Assembly (NCBI GenBank): GCA_036245805.1
Contig: BTRK01000001.1
Span: 7,688,001-7,752,000 of the forward strand
Reading direction: 5' to 3'
Length of the DNA stretch: 64,000 nucleotides
Origin: Pristionchus mayeri
Taxonomy: Eukaryota > Nematoda > Chromadorea > Rhabditida > Neodiplogasteridae
The first letter of the stretch is position 1. The number at the start of each line of letters is the position of its first letter. Of this stretch, positions 35,051-46,158 are shown piece after piece. A model generated the notes under the pieces. The model worked only from the letters and a program-made list of their open reading frames with translations. It had not been told where the DNA came from and did not search any database. Both the position numbers and the translations under genes were made by a program.

Positions 35051-36409
35051 GTTGACGTCGCTGTCGTGGAAGTGGGCATCGACTGCACGAATGTGATCAG
35101 GTGATGGAATGTTTGGTTATACATCTGTCGGAGGGAGACAGGGATACTGTAGATCGAGTAATCGATTAAAATAATTGATTAACCAGTAGACATCTTAGTC
35201 AGATAATTGATATTCATTATTTGTTATTTTGCCACTGAAATCAGGCAACTTTTATGTTTCCCGAATAAGGCAAAAGCCGGTTGTTCGGTCTCAGTGTGGT
35301 TTGACCAGGGCATGCTCCTCAATGAAGACAAAAAAATCATTTTTGCTATTTTCACTCATTTTATTATTATTGTTATTTTCATTATTATTCAAATTCGCAG
35401 TCCCTTCCCTTCTCCCGCGTGCTTCTCTGTCCCCCGATGGTTGCTTCTCGTCTTGCTCTGATGCAGCCAATTTCTTCCGACCACCCAATGAGCAGACCAA
35501 GTGAGGAATAACGAATTAGAAAATTTACAAATATATTACTTCAATTTCGATTTGCTTACCTTCCGTGAGACAAGTTTCGTTATATCTTCGAAAGCTGATT
35601 GCAGATTTCTGGCTTATTGGTGACTCGATTGGGACAGGAGGGAACTAGATACAGTTTGGTGCTAAATCTAATCTTTGATTTTTTTCTCAGACAATCGATG
35701 GAGTGTGAGGCTGCTTGGCGAAGACTGCGGATATGGTTTGTTTAAATTTTTTAGTTAATTTGTGTTTTGAATCTTCTTCACACAATTCTTTGTTTTTGAA
35801 AATATCAGAATATTGAATTATTTGTACATTACTGGGCTTACAAAATCCTAGTTTTGATATTACAGTTCTTAGGAAAGCTATGTGAAGCAACAGAATCGTT
35901 TGGAAAAATGAACTGCTTTCAAATTTTCTCAGTATTTTATTAAATTTAAAATATAATGAATTGTCCAATTCAGGACGGTAGTCGCGTGCGTCGTTTCGAT
36001 TGCGTGTCGGAGGCACTTGAGGAACTGCAGAAAGGAGGAGAAGAAAAGGAGATATTATTGATAATGTTATTGATTAGAACGCACAACTCCCTCGTGATCT
36101 CTCGCCCGTAAAATAACACTTTAATCATGATCTTGTTGTCCTAAAATAAGGCGCAGTTGATACGAGAGAAAGAAATTTTGATGCTTCAGTGGGATGAAAT
36201 TCGTGCCGGGCTAGTTAATCTTGCAGGTTTCCAATGGCCGTTGATATACACCCCTTCTGTAAGCATACCAAAACTATACCCAAATCATATGCTTGAATGC
36301 ACTTACGACCCTTTCTTAACCCTTCTCATCTCTCAGGAAGACGTCCTCGTCACTGGAGTGAGCACTCATTCTCGTCGGCAACGTCCTCTCGGCCCTCGGA
36401 TACAAGTAA
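35051..36409 (+). pseudogene. FPGS exon shards: exons 8, 17, 18, 19, 20
   Basis: Copies at 35051-35100 (exon 8, in-frame 12-bp loss removing GGEY), 35401-35500 (exon 17, 10-bp loss), 35691-35735 (exon 18, 4-bp loss), 35974-36048 (exon 19, donor changed to AAG|GAGAT) and 36337-36409 (exon 20, 4-bp gain). Several lesions shift the frame and exons 9-16 are absent. This cannot make FPGS. Confidence 0.88.
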
Positions 36410-37924
36410 TATCGCTGACCCTCCGAATGACCCCCTTGAACTACCGTACCCCTGAATTAGTATTTACTCGTATATTGTGAACTCGAACTATTGATCGTAC
36501 TAACTGTATTTCTCCGTTTGCCTCACCATTGACATTCCCAAAGCTGACCAGAGAATTTATTGACATATCGAGATTATTGAGAAATCCTGATAAATGATTA
36601 TGGCTTATCCTTGATGGAAAAGAGTATGAAACAGGTACCAAGAAGTCGGAAAACTGTTAAAAATTATTTAGCACAATTCGAGTCTCTCTTAGTCGAGTCT
36701 TACTTGACCTAGTCAAGCACCGCCTCTCTCCTTTTATGCACTCCCGATATGAGATTCAGCACGAAAGTTTCTACTTCAGTTTGTTTTCTACCGTATGATG
36801 TTTATTATTCACATGTCTTTGCACGCTATTTTCGTAGAAGCATTTCCTCGTCTTTAGATATAATTGTGAAACACTGTACCTAATTGCACTTGGTGAAATT
36901 TCAGAACTAGCGATTTCGAATAAGCATCGTTCAAGTATTTGATAATTAGGTAAACCATATTTGAAGGGCTCTGTAGTAGTAGAGGGGTCCCATGGTGGGA
37001 CCCCGGAAAATGTGGCGTCCCATTTTTTTCAGGGACACCGATAAATCGGGGACCCATAAGGTTCGGGGTCCCACTTTTTTTCTGGGACCCCGGTAAATCG
37101 GGGACCCATAAGGTTCGAGGTCCCACTTTTTTTCTGGGACCCCGATAAATCAGGGACCCATAAGGATCGTGGTCCCAACTTTTTTCCGGGACCCCGATTT
37201 TTTTTTCGAAATTTATTATAACTTAAATATTCATCGAAAAATAGGGGTCCCATCAAGATCGGGGTCCCACATTTTTTGGGACCCCGTTTTTTTCAGCATT
37301 TCAAATTACCGGGGTCCCTCAACATTTTGCACATTCGAAAAATCGGGGTCCCAAAATAATCGGGGTCCCTTCGAAAAAAAGATGAACATATGCAGTAGGA
37401 TGGTGGAATTGTCATTAGAATTGGATTTATTTATTGAAATAAATATATAATTGTAATACTGTATAGTATGAAGACTAAATACAAGCATGTAATGCGTTGT
37501 CGACCAATTATAATATTATGTATAGGTTCGTGACATTTTTTTGCAATGGTTACAGTTATGATTCACATATTTATTGTCCGATTAATGTTCAGTTAATAAT
37601 AATACTAATAATAATTTCACAATAAGGGTTGTCCAAAAAATGTGCAAAAGTCACCGGTCTGCGAGGTAGTGCTAATTGAATTATATTTTTGGAAAGTACC
37701 ATGGTCGTGTATTATAGAAATTTCAAACGAACTCTAATACGAAAGGCCAACTTGAAAAATGCACCAACTTGTGAATGCTGATCTTCTGGGCATGGCCTCA
37801 GATTAATTTATTTATCACACGTCTTCTGATAGAACGCAGGTGCAGTGTTACAAAATATTCACAGTGCTCCGATCTCGACAGAATTTGGACCAATGATTCA
37901 TGTCAGGATTTATAGTTTTTTGTG

Positions 37925-38926
37925 AAAAGTCTGGAGCCGTAAAGTAAACAATTCCTAAAATCCGGCTCTGAGAACGTCAAAAGTTCTGCAATCAATAACG
38001 TTTTTTGAAACTCAATTTGAAATATAGATAAGTTGTAAAAAGCGAATTGTGGGTTCCGAAAAGTTGTTACCCTGAAATTTTTTCCACGATTACCCAATTT
38101 TTTATTTCAAAATCAGATTCTCCTTGCAATTCTACACCAGGGATATTGATTTCAGATCATTTCAACTTTTTCCCGGGAGGTTCCAGCGCTGGAAACACCG
38201 AAAACCTGCTGTTTTTCGAAAATTCAAAAAGTTCAATGATTTGCCATTTTCATATTCAGGCTTTATCAGCGCTCCAATGGGCACCAGTTTGCTTAGGATT
38301 GATTATTGTCACACTTTTAGAAGATTGAAGTCATTTCCAGAGAAAATATTTTACTCAGAAAAAATCAGGATTTTTTGAGCATCCTCCGAGAATAACCGAA
38401 AAAATGCGATGATTTTTCCCATCAAAAATATCGCTTAATTCACTCACAACTACTTGATCAGACCCTGTTATGTCACTTACAACTAATAGAACAGCTTCTC
38501 ACGAATCAGAATGAAAATGGCAAATCATTGAACTTTTTGAATTTTCGAAAAACAGCAGGTTTTCGGTGTTTCCAGCGCTGAAACCTCCCGGGAAAAAGTT
38601 GAAATGATCTGAAATCAATATCCCTGGTGTAGAATTGCACGGAAAATCTGATTTTGAAATAAAAAATTGGGTAATCGTGGAAAAATTTCAGGGTAACAAC
38701 TTTTTGGAACCCACAATTCGCTTTTTTACAACTTATCTATATTTCAAATTGAGTTTTCAAAAACGTCCTGAACAGATTTGTAGAACTCGTCGAGGCGGTA
38801 ATTTCGCTTTTTTGAACGACTTTCTAACTCAACTTTGAAATATGTTATGATTTTTTTGAATTTTTGAAAAGTCGAGATCCGGCTTTTAGGTAGTTTCGAT
38901 TTTACGGCTTCACCACTTGAATATAA
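37925..38926. mobile_element. Foldback element E nested in element F
   Basis: Palindrome with a stem of about 340 bp: GGTGTAGAATTGCA near 38624 is the near complement of TGCAATTCTACACC near 38125, and TTCAATGATTTGCCATTTTCAT near 38230 pairs with 38512. The outer ends (GAGCCGTAAA near 37932, TTTTACGGCTTC near 38912) are diverged, so the exact borders and duplication are unclear. Confidence 0.7.
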
Positions 38927-39168
38927 AAGTCTACGAGCAGGGATACATCGAATGTTATTGTGTCGATAAGATTAAAGCAGTTTGATTTTGTTGTTCCCAT
39001 GTGAAGTGGAACTCATACATTCTGTCAGAATATGCGTGATATACACGTATATGTCTTATGATGGGATCTAATCTATTCAGAGGTATCATTAATGAATATT
39101 ATTGTGCTTCAAAAAGAACAGGTGTTGGGAAATAATTGAATAGTAGTGTGGTATTGGTTGAGAATTAC

Positions 39169-39975
39169 CTGTTTGTCTGCTTCTTCGGCAATGATGTTGA
39201 AGTAAGAAAGGTTGATCACGTTGTTCTTCGATGTGTAGCGCGTGTGGTACTGCGCTGAATCAGTATTCGTCACCTGAGAAAATGACGAAATTATTCGTGA
39301 GACATAATAGGCACAATACATTGGGGATATGTAGAGCACCGTCTTGTGTGATGGAGACTTTCTCGGAGTGGACGTTTTGAAGCTAAGAAAAAAATATTAG
39401 ATAGATAAATTGAGTGCGACTGACAAAATGTCCGGATCTCCATTGGTTGGGATGGCGACCGTGTGCCGTTACGACCTGCATAGGACGGCTATCCTGAATA
39501 GGGGGGGGGTTGTTAATATGTGAAGAGGAGGGTTGGAAATTACTTTGAAATTGCGTTGCCAGAAGTAAGTCGGAGCAGGGACCTTGATGGAAAGAGGGCA
39601 TCCTTCCTCAAAGAGAGCAGATATGAAAGGGTGAAAAGGGTGAAAGCAACGGAGACGGTACGAAGAAAGACAATGGAGACAGTACGAAGAAAGGCAATGG
39701 AGACGGTCCGAAAGGAGGCAATGGAGACGGTACGAAGAACGGCAATGGAGGCAGTACGAAGAAAGGCAACGGAGACGGTACGTAGAAAGGCAATGGAGGC
39801 GGTCCGAAAGGAGGCAACGGAGACGGTCCGAAGAAAGACAATGGAGACAGTGCGAAGAAAGGCAATGGGGACGGTCCGAAAGGAGGCAATGGAGGAACGG
39901 GAGTAGGAACGAGAGGAGGAACTGGAAGAAGAAAGTCAAACAATGGGAATTAATTGCAACCAAATTGTTGTTCAT
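39169..39975 (-). CDS. Putative secreted Cys-rich-repeat protein with Ig-like exons, cargo of element F
   Basis: Minus-strand exons 39975-39544, 39493-39425, 39382-39320 and 39273-39169 join in phase 0 with GT-AG introns of about 40-50 bp and give about 223 aa. From the start ATG: a hydrophobic, signal-like stretch (LTFFFQFLLSFLLPFL), then about ten 8-residue repeats of type (S)DRLHCLSS from a 24-bp DNA repeat (39640-39900), then GCPLSIKVPAPTYFWQRNF, and finally VSITQDGALHIPNVTNTDSA followed by QYHTRY. The last parts resemble the C, E and F strands of an immunoglobulin-like domain, without the second Cys. The next acceptor would add a stop after two codons. The 24-bp repeat is open in all minus frames, so the N-terminal half could be chance. 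The splice-consistent 3' exons are the better evidence. Confidence 0.4.
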
Positions 39976-40495
39976 TATTTGTATTGTCTATGTCACGTTT
40001 ATGTGTTGTGAAGTACTTTAATAAATATTTGGTTTATTCAATAATCGTTTTACACCCCAAAAGATATAAATCGTATACGACAACAACGTACAACAAAAGG
40101 TTCAGCAAACTAATTGTAGACAGGTTCCACATAATTTAAATGCAAATACTTCACTGTCTTACATTGTGTCCATGACAATTGCTATTACAAATGCATAACA
40201 CAAAAATTAACAAATCATCTGACAGTTTATATTTACTGCCAATACTTCCAATTATAAAATATTATTTAACACTTATCTTTTCGAAGGAATCCCGATTATT
40301 TTGGGACCCCGATTTTTCGAATGTGCAAAACTTTGAGGGATCCCGGTAATTTGAAATGCTGAAAAAAACGGGGTCCCAAAAAATGTGGGACCCCGATCTT
40401 GATGGGACCCTTATTTTTCGATGAATATTTAAGTTATCATAAATTTCGAAAAAAAAAATCGGGGTCCCGGAAAAAAGTTGGAACCCCGATCCTTA

Positions 40496-40870
40496 TGGGT
40501 CCCAGAAAAAAAGTGGGACCCCGATCCTTATGGGTCCCTGATTTATTGGGGTCCCGGAAAAAAGTTGGGACCCCGATCCTTATGGGTCCCCGATTTATCG
40601 GGGTTCCGGAAAAAAGTTGGGACCCCGATCCTTATGGGTCCCCGATTTATCGGGGTCCCGGAAAAAAGTTGGGACCCCGATCCTTATGGGTCCCTGATTT
40701 ATTGGGGTCCCGGAAAAAAGTTGGGACCCCGATCCTTATGGGTCCCCGATTTATCGGGGTTCCGGAAAAAAGTTGGGACCCCGATCCTTATGGGTCCCCG
40801 ATTTATCGGGGTTCCGGAAAAAAGTTGGGACCCCGATCCTTATGGGTCCCCGATTTATCGGGGTCCCTGA
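40496..40870 (+). repeat. 52-bp tandem array, about 7 units
   Basis: Units begin near 40496, 40548, 40600, 40652, 40704, 40756, 40808 and 40860. Each contains GGGGT(C/T)CCGGAAAAAAGTTG then GGACCCCGATCCTTATGGGT then CCC(C/T)GATTTAT(T/C). Because 52 is not a multiple of 3, an open frame repeats every 156 bp; it is not a plausible protein. The left arm (about 37030-37200) has two to three inverted units. Confidence 0.9.
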
Positions 40871-41069
40871 AAAAAAATGGGACCACACATTTTCCGGGGT
40901 CCCACCATGGGACCCCTCTACTACTACAGAGCCATTTGAAGTACCCAGATTGCTACCAGAAATTCTTTGCTAAATTCTTATTTTTCTTATTTTCATTCTT
41001 ATTTTCAGATTGCTAAATTCTTATTTTCAAAATATGATCTTTGATCTCGTATCTCTTCCACTGAATGAA

Positions 41070-43140
41070 AGCGACATACACTCATGGAAAGTCTCAAGGT
41101 TTGAACTGTTTATACATGGATCGTTCCCGAGCCAAAATAATGAAAGTAGCTGATTACGTTGAAGTAATTTGTTTTAACATTTCCATATAGAATTCAGCAT
41201 GTTATGAATAGTTAGGATAAGTAACAATTGATCTAAGAGCGAGAGCGAGTAATTCAAAAGAGCCTAAATTTAATCATTCGTTGTTCAAGCAGCTTGAATG
41301 TTTCACGTTTGCTTCTAAAGCATTTCAAAAAATTCCATCGCAATTACCACAGTGCTATGTACGAATGCATTAAAATTGAAATAATCCTTAAACAATTTTC
41401 TATTTTTCGCAAAGATTATTACTTATCCACAGTCCCTTCTTTTCTCCCGCGTGCTTCTCTGCCCCCCCCCCCCCCCCGATGGTTGCTTCTCGTCCTGCTC
41501 CTCCCTCCTCTGATGCAGCCAACTTCTTCCGACCTCCTGATGAACAAACCAAGTGAGTCATATCATCTTCGATCTTTCAAAATGTTGCGAAGCTATGCTC
41601 ATAATTGCTACTTACTATGCCAAAAAGTTGTTTTCTTTGTCATCTTTCTAGCCATGACGGTCCTTATTAGCAGAGGGAGGATGAACAGATCAAATCACAT
41701 TTTTCTTTCCACATCAGTCATTCATGTTACTCGAGGTAGAAATGGATAGACTGAAACTAGAGAATTCCAACGAAAAAAAATTTGTATGATTTTGAATGTT
41801 CGCGAATCAGCTGATTTGTCAGTAACCTTATACGAGTATTAGCCTTTGATCTTTCTCAGGCAATCGATGGAGTGCGAGGCTGCTTGGCGAAGGCTGCGGC
41901 CGGATATGGTTAGTTTTTGTTGTTGAATATTTTGGTAACATTTTCCAAACGTTGTGCTGGGGATTGCTACGGGATACACTTTCTTTAGAACTAGCCTTCA
42001 TGAAACAGCAAATGAGCGTGACGATTTTTTTGAATTTGTTTATTTTTTAAATGTGAATTATTTAAATAATTATAGGACGGGAGTAACGTGCGTCGTTTCG
42101 ATTGCGTCTCGGAGGCACTGGAGGAACTGCACAAAGGAGGAGAAGAACAGGTGAGAGAGAGAGGAAATATAGATCAGAATGCGCTACTCGCTTATTTTAA
42201 CGTACTCTCTCGCTTCTGCAATTGCGAAAGAGATATTTGGTCAATCGTGATCATATTACAATAAACAATTCAATTTATGGATGAATAATTTTTTTATGAA
42301 GCAGTGGGATGAAATTCGCGCCCGGCGAGTTAGTGCTCCAGGTTTTCGATAAGAGAGATCAAATCAATGTCCGACAATGCGTTCTCGAAACTTTAGCGTA
42401 CAAAAACAATATTCAAAGCATATGTTCGAATGCACTTACGACACTTTTATTCTTATTCTTATTCTTTATTCACCAACTTGTATGGGGCGGGAGTAACATG
42501 ATGAGGAAGTTAGGTGGTATTTTGGCTCGGGCGAGCTTGTGGGTGAGGGAAATGTGGCAGTTCTGTGTTACATTTTGATATTGGACGACTGGAGGACAAA
42601 AGAAGGAGTCGTTTTTAAGAGGTGCCGGTAAGGGAAACGGGACATGGTCACTACTGGGTTAGGAAGCATGTTCCAGAGCGTTAGGGAGCGTGTGGCAGAT
42701 GATGAGAAAGAACTAGGCATAATACACGGTACGGTGATGCGAAAATTGTGAGAGGAACGGAGGCTACGAGTAAGAGGAGCGATCGAGTAGAGACAGGAGG
42801 TGTCAAGGAGAACAAAACCATGCAAGAAGTCGTATAGGAAATACATGTCCCTCAAAGATCGGCGATATTCAAGTGTTTCTAATTGAAAGTGCTGGAGTCT
42901 ATCGGGATATGAAAGATGAGGCAATTTGGAGCGAAATAAAACACGTTTAGAGAATTCACGCTGCACTGATTCAATTTGATTAACAAGACCAATTGCTGTA
43001 GGGTTCCAAATAATAGTAGAAGACTAAAGTAGAGGGCGGATGTATATTTTGTAACCCTTCTCATCTCTCAGGAAGACGTCCTCGTCACTGGTTCACTCAT
43101 TCTCGTCGGCAACGTCCTGTCGGCCCTGGGATACAAGTAA
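41070..43140 (+). pseudogene. FPGS exon shards: exons 16 (remnant), 17-20
   Basis: A degraded exon 16 end near 41082-41097 (CTCATGGAAAGTCTCA), exon 17 at 41433-41552 (broken by a run of about 16 C, +10 bp), exon 18 at 41860-41908 (intact), exon 19 at 42076-42150 (intact) and exon 20 at 43072-43140 (intact, with stop). Flanking introns match the parent gene (GCTTGGCGAAGG..., TTTTTGTTGTTGAATATTTT). A LINE remnant sits between exons 19 and 20. Exon-level conservation with a single frameshift suggests a recent duplicate. Confidence 0.88.
42445..43055 (-). mobile_element. LINE 3' fragment, minus strand
   Basis: Minus-strand frame 42966-42568 has the C-terminal reverse-transcriptase/thumb-type sequence LPHLSYPDRLQHFQLETLEY, RSLRDMYFLYDFLHG, SSHNFRITVP and LTLWNMLPNPVV, typical of CR1/jockey-like elements. 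A (TTCTTA)n-type simple tail at 42449-42474, AAGAATAAGAATAA read on the minus strand, follows the stop. This fits 5'-truncated target-primed insertion. It lies in the intron between FPGS-shard exons 19 and 20. Confidence 0.8.
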
Positions 43141-43783
43141 TTGCACTGACCCTCCGAATGACCCCCTTGAACTACCGTACCCCTGAATTAGTGTTTACTC
43201 GTATATTATGAACTCGAATTATTGATTTTACTAACTGCATTGCTTCCCTTCCCTTACCATTGACATTCCAAAGCTGAACAGAGAATTTATTGACATATCG
43301 AGATTATCGAAAAAAGCCTGATAAATGATTATGGCGAATATTTGATGGAATAGAGTACAACACAAGCAAAACAGTTAAGAAACTTTCTTTTAATATTTGT
43401 GCTGTACTCGCGTTTCGTTTAATCACAATTAATATAGTCGTTGAATACCGTCCTTATTATGGCTGCTCCAGATGAGGCACAACGATGATATCCGGGAAAT
43501 ATAGTGAGATTCTCCGGATATGATCCTTGTTTTCCGTTTTTTTTTGAAAAGGTGCCTAATGTTATGTGATTGTTCTAACAGAACTTCACCTGTTTTTGGA
43601 ATATTGGTGAAACCTAGAAACTCGTCCTGCTTCGTGCAATACAAATCTATTTTAACGAATTTGAGAATGGAGAGTGAATGTACTTGAAAGCATGCAAGCA
43701 ATGAAGGAACATTCTTAGATTCACAGGAAGTTGCCGACTTTAAATGATATTTCGAAATTGTAATTGCTATTTTTGTTGATCAG

Positions 43784-44749
43784 TTTGACGTCACCGTCGT
43801 GGAAGTGGGCATCGGCGGCGAGTTCGACTGCACGAATGTGATCAGGTAAGATAATATTTAGATGTACATCTGTCGGAGGCAGCAGGGATACTGTAGATCA
43901 CAGTATCGATTAAAGGAAGTGATTAACCAGTAGACATCTTAGTCAGATATTTGATGTCGATTATTTATTATTTTACCACTAAAATCATGGAACCATTGGC
44001 GAAGATCAGTTATATCTTCTTTAGATGAAATTGTGAAACATGTATGTGGTATGCGCATGTATAGCGCTTTTGCTTGCTATGAATTGAATTCAAAAATATA
44101 CCAGTGTTGGAATTTTTTTTCCATTTGTCTATTGTATATCTCCGGTAGCCTGCGGTATCACGACGCTCGATTACGATCACGTAGCGTTGTTGGGAAACAG
44201 TCTGCAGGAGATAGCATAGAACAAGGTGAGGTGATGCTTCGACTTTTTTTGTAAACGATAATTCCACTCACTATTGCTTTAGATAACGTTCACCTGCTTT
44301 AGGTAAAAGTGTGAAACCTAGATTCGATCTGACGGAAACATTTTTGAAGAGAATGCAGATAGCTTACATTGTTCCTGATTTTGTGATGTGGTGCTAGTTT
44401 GCATACTGAAAACAACAGGATAATGAAGTAATAATCGTGTTTTCGCAGTTTTGTCATTGATATCTCTATCTCTCTCAGGCGGGCATCTTCAAACGTGGCG
44501 CGGTTGCTGTTGTCTCACCGGATCAGACGCCCGAATCAGCGGCCAAGATAGCAGAACGGGCTAACGAACGAGAGGTTTCTCTGTGATCCTTTGTAGATGT
44601 AATTTGATATGCTGTTATACGGCAACTTTAGTCACGCTCTGTAATATTGATTATTGATTTCGGCAGGTAGCCTCGCCTGACAACCGCCCCACCCCTCTCC
44701 GCCTACTCCTTTCCAGCAGGAGGTGCTGCGACGCGATTCGGCATTGATG
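43784..44749 (+). pseudogene. FPGS exon shards: exons 8-11
   Basis: Exon 8 at 43784-43845 (intact, VGIGGEFDCTN), exon 9 at about 44138-44225 (acceptor CAG lost; the Trp codon of EIAWNK is TAG), exon 10 at 44479-44574 (intact) and exon 11 at 44667-44749 (+1 frameshift near PDNRP). Exon 12 is not found downstream. It directly follows an exon-20 copy and its 3' flank, i.e. a head-to-tail repeat running from exon 20 back to exon 8. Confidence 0.88.
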
Positions 44750-46140
44750 GTGAGTGGCGATTTAGTGATTAACCTTAACTAAGATAGTGATATATTTTTA
44801 ATATTATAAATCCCTTCAACGGCGCAATCCGATCGTTGGAGCGAGGTTCGCTCTCGCTGATTCAAATCGTGCTCGTTGTATTACGAAAAATAAAAGGGAG
44901 TTGTGAATCGAGGAATCCCCTAGAGATCGATTATACATTATAAAAAATATTTCTTATAGGGATCCGGACATCAAAAATCAAGTGTGCCTTAAATTGCGTC
45001 TCATCGACCCCTTAGTTGAATGCAATAAACTAAACAATTAAAAAAAAATATTTAAGCAATAAAAATAAATAATTAAATATATAGTGTATTACTGTGGTAG
45101 CGTGTAAATTCGACGTTTCAAAAAATTCAAAAAATATTTATTAAAATTACTGTATTGGAAGCATCTTGATTATCGGTTTTCAGATCGGCTGGCCGGCCGT
45201 CTTCTTCGGTATTTTCTTTGCTTTCTTTAACTTTTTTCAGTTATTTATGTTGTATTTCACTGTTTTGTGGCCTGAATTATATTAGAAAAGAGCTTGGTCA
45301 TGTATAATGCGGTTAGTGAAGTAATCTGCCCCTACTGAATAGCGAACGAGCGTTTTCTGATTGCTTAATATTCCTTCTAGTCGCACTTGTATTGCTTTTA
45401 TTTGCTATCAGTACATGGCCATGGTTCGCTGCTCCGCTTGCCGCTACGATCGCATTTATGCCGGACAATTCGCGACTTTGCGGCGATGGGTAGTAATGGG
45501 TTTTCCCTGAACATTCTCGCGGATGAGTTCAAGTTACTCGAAGAGAAGCCTAACGACGATTCAAGCAGAGGGGTGGCGAGCATGGATCGCCACCTCGACT
45601 TAGCCTATAGAACTTATTTTCATCGTTAGTAGGACCTTTCGGTTGTATAATCCAATTCTGAATCGATATAAAGCTCGTTATTGTTTTGGTATCGGTAATC
45701 GAATTTTCCGTTTGCTCCACTACGCATTTTTAGCATTATAAGAAGATGGAAGGGAAGGCTCTAGAAGGAGGGCGATGTGCATTTACTGGGCAAAATGTAT
45801 TGCTTCCAAAAGACATTGCAATGGTATTCGTATGCCCCAAGAAGGAATAATATACAAGCCCTGCGGAGGCAGTAATACACACATAAACACCCAAGACTGA
45901 GTAACATTCCAGCGCGAGGACTTTGAGCCCGAGCCAGCTCCTACGGTAGACACGATGGCTGATGAAATATCTGATCTACTTTTCTCATTAGCTGGTAGGA
46001 GCCAGTCGGGAATATCTGGAATACGTACAACAATATCATTCGAAACATTTATTCAATTATGAAAACAAGAAACTTGAACTATGGAGAAAAATCAAACTAC
46101 AAAAGAGTGAAAGATTGATTAGATTTTAAACAAATATTAT
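44750..46140. other. Non-genic stretch
   Basis: Nothing firmly coding. An open frame at 45387-45629 (plus) contains CRTIRDFAAMGSNGFSLNIL but no recognisable family. A small inverted repeat CCCGAGCCAGCTCCTAC lies near 45931 with its complement near 45995. Confidence 0.4.
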
Positions 46141-46158
46141 CGACTGTACGTCGAACAT

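Larger units (their letters stand above)
36967..40933. mobile_element. Foldback element F with tandem array and cargo, 8-bp duplication
   Basis: Termini GGCTCTGTAGTAGTAGAGGG and its complement, flanked by perfect 8-bp direct repeats ATTTGAAG (36959-36966 and 40934-40941). The inverted arms (about 36967-37378 and 40280-40933) are rich in GGGACCC/GGGTCCC, itself a palindrome. The right arm carries about seven 52-bp units and the left arm about two to three, so the arms are unequal. The interior holds a second foldback (37925-38926) and spliced-looking minus-strand exons (39169-39975). The 8-bp duplication suggests a hAT-type integrase acting in trans; no transposase is seen. Confidence 0.85.

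Noticed and set aside
39520..39906. Plus-strand frame of METVRRKA repeats
   Set aside because: A 24-bp repeat is open in several frames on both strands. The minus strand has the splice-consistent continuation, so the plus frame is a shadow.
40496..40870. CRISPR-like regular repeats
   Set aside because: Units are contiguous with no unique spacers, and the context is eukaryotic.
40399..41016. Open frame of 205 residues with repeats such as GSRKKVGTPILMGPRFIGVP
   Set aside because: It is the 52-bp tandem array read through. The period shifts frame each unit and open frames exist in two phases, so it is repeat DNA and not a protein gene.
45387..45629. Possible small gene MYCFYLLSVHGHGSLL...
   Set aside because: Open frame only, no family resemblance, and an equally long antisense frame. 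Kept only as a note in the non-genic stretch.
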